Position numbers and translations under genes: made by a program | Shown: positions 63,300-64,000 of the stretch, in pieces | Layout: each line of letters begins with the position of its first letter | Position numbering within the stretch: position 1 is the stretch's first letter | From: Firmicutes bacterium UBA5766 | GTDB taxonomy: Bacteria > Bacillota > Desulfotomaculia > Desulfotomaculales > Nap2-2B | NCBI GenBank assembly: GCA_002418775.1 | Contig: DIEU01000033.1 | Location: 67,142-131,141 of the forward strand | Direction of reading: 5' to 3' | Length of the DNA: 64,000 nt | The notes under the pieces: generated by a model | What the model was told of the DNA's origin: nothing | The model's database searches: none | The model's input: only the letters and a program-made list of their open reading frames with translations

Positions 63300-64000
63300 A
63301 ACCTGCCAAGTCTATTTTCCGATGAGTGCAGGGTTTCCAAAATAACCAAGGCAATCCAAGAAAGAAAGGTGAACGAGCTATACTCTGAAATAGGGCGACT
63401 GACCACTCAGTTAAACTGGTTGAAAAAAATCTGGCATCAACCTTGACCAGGGCTGAGCGTTTGGTGCTGGTGGAGCGCAATAACAAAGAAATTCCACTTA
63501 CTGTCCAGACCGCATTATTAAGCCTGAACCGGACAAGTATTTACTACAAGCCAGCTCCGCCATCGGAAGAAGAAATTGCCATTAAGCACCGTATTGATGA
63601 AATGTATACACAACACCCGTTCTATGGCTCCCGGCGCATTACTGTTATGTTAAATCGGGAGAATATACACATCAACCGCAAAAGAGTGCAGCGATACATG
63701 CGGGAAATGGGGATTGCAGGCATCTGTCCCGGTCCTAACTTAAGCAAGCGTAATACTGAGCACAGGGTATACCCGTATTTACTACACAATGTTGCTATCA
63801 GCCACCCCAACCATGTTTGGGGTATAGATATTACGTACATTCGTCTAAAACACGGGTGGATGTACTTGGTAGCAGTCATTGACTGGTTTTTCCGCTACGT
63901 TGTAAGTTGGGAACTTGATCAGACCTTGGAAATTTCCTTTGTTCTGGAAGCAGTCCGGCGGGCCTTGACCACGGCCATACCAGTAATTATGAATAGCGAC
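63300..64000 (+). mobile_element. IS3-family insertion element, 5'-truncated, runs off the window
   Basis: From about 63300 the sequence encodes the end of an OrfA (LPSLFSDE ... ELYSEIGRLTTQLNWLKK), then OrfB. The HTH part of OrfA is missing. An A7 run (63423-63429) lies where IS3 elements shift frame by -1 between OrfA and OrfB. The right end is outside the window. Confidence 0.82.
63428..64000 (+). CDS. IS3-family transposase OrfB, partial
   Basis: DDE integrase-type transposase. In the -1 frame after the A7 slippery site the translation runs NLASTLTRAERLVLVERN, then an HTH_21-type block ALLSLNRTSIYYK and HPFYGSRRITVMLNRE, and the catalytic core NHVWGIDITYIRLKHGWMYL with the first Asp. It continues to VIMNSD at the window edge, where the second Asp falls. 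TTG at 63443 could serve as an independent start. Complete as far as visible, with no internal stop. Confidence 0.85.

Overview
The window looks like a contiguous stretch of chromosome from a spore-forming, anaerobic member of the Clostridia, most plausibly a Peptococcaceae relative of Pelotomaculum or Desulfotomaculum. This is inferred from gene content and order only. The evidence is sporulation genes (spoIIP, sigH, a SpoIID/LytB protein, a YteA-like zinc-finger protein), codY with hslVU and xerC, formate-tetrahydrofolate ligase, molybdenum-cofactor genes, many TTG and GTG starts, strong Shine-Dalgarno sites and moderate GC content. No rRNA genes, CRISPR array or prophage were seen. Two RNA genes were found: tRNA-Gly and RNase P RNA.

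Layout, left to right. 1-454: start of fhs on the minus strand. 786-5339: an MBL-fold hydrolase, moaA, moaC, a MOSC protein, mobB and holA, convergent with rpsT. 5733-9409: small membrane proteins, spoIIP and RNase J. 10042-10115: tRNA-Gly. 10481-17642: dprA-topA-xerC-hslV-hslU-codY. 17838-21942: cysS-mrnC-rlmB-rae1-sigH. 22061-28158: a tryptophan operon with a readable TRAP-type attenuator, trpEGDCF, a collapsed trpB/trpA remnant and aroF. 28387-37731: a Cys-rich small protein, a truncated amidase, miaB, an apparently orphan c-di-GMP riboswitch on the minus strand, mutS, a frameshifted SDR gene, mutL, miaA and hfq. 37756-39138: argH on the minus strand. 39632-47615: SpoIID-like, queA, tgt, yajC, an HD protein, secD, secF, a DUF5665 protein and a YteA-like protein. 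47612-61104, minus strand: Lon-like protease, rnpB, aspS, hisS, MBL hydrolase, dtd, relA, recJ and acyP. The right end holds a terpene-synthase-like gene (DUF2600), thpR on the minus strand and a 5'-truncated IS3-family element that runs off the edge.

The most unusual aspect is the intergenic sequence. A family of short palindromes shares a near-constant loop core (GGGGACG followed by T/G-rich bases) but has several different, internally complementary arms. It occurs at more than a dozen places, usually at gene ends. Copies have entered coding sequence twice in the terpene-synthase-like gene and appear to form the C-terminus of RecJ. A second, MITE-like inverted-repeat family ends in GGAGGTCA. 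A (GAA)17 microsatellite lies between perfect inverted copies of a repeat arm. The other strong points are the orphan c-di-GMP riboswitch, the TRAP attenuator with a leader ORF overlapping trpE, and the deletion fusing the start of trpB to the middle of trpA.
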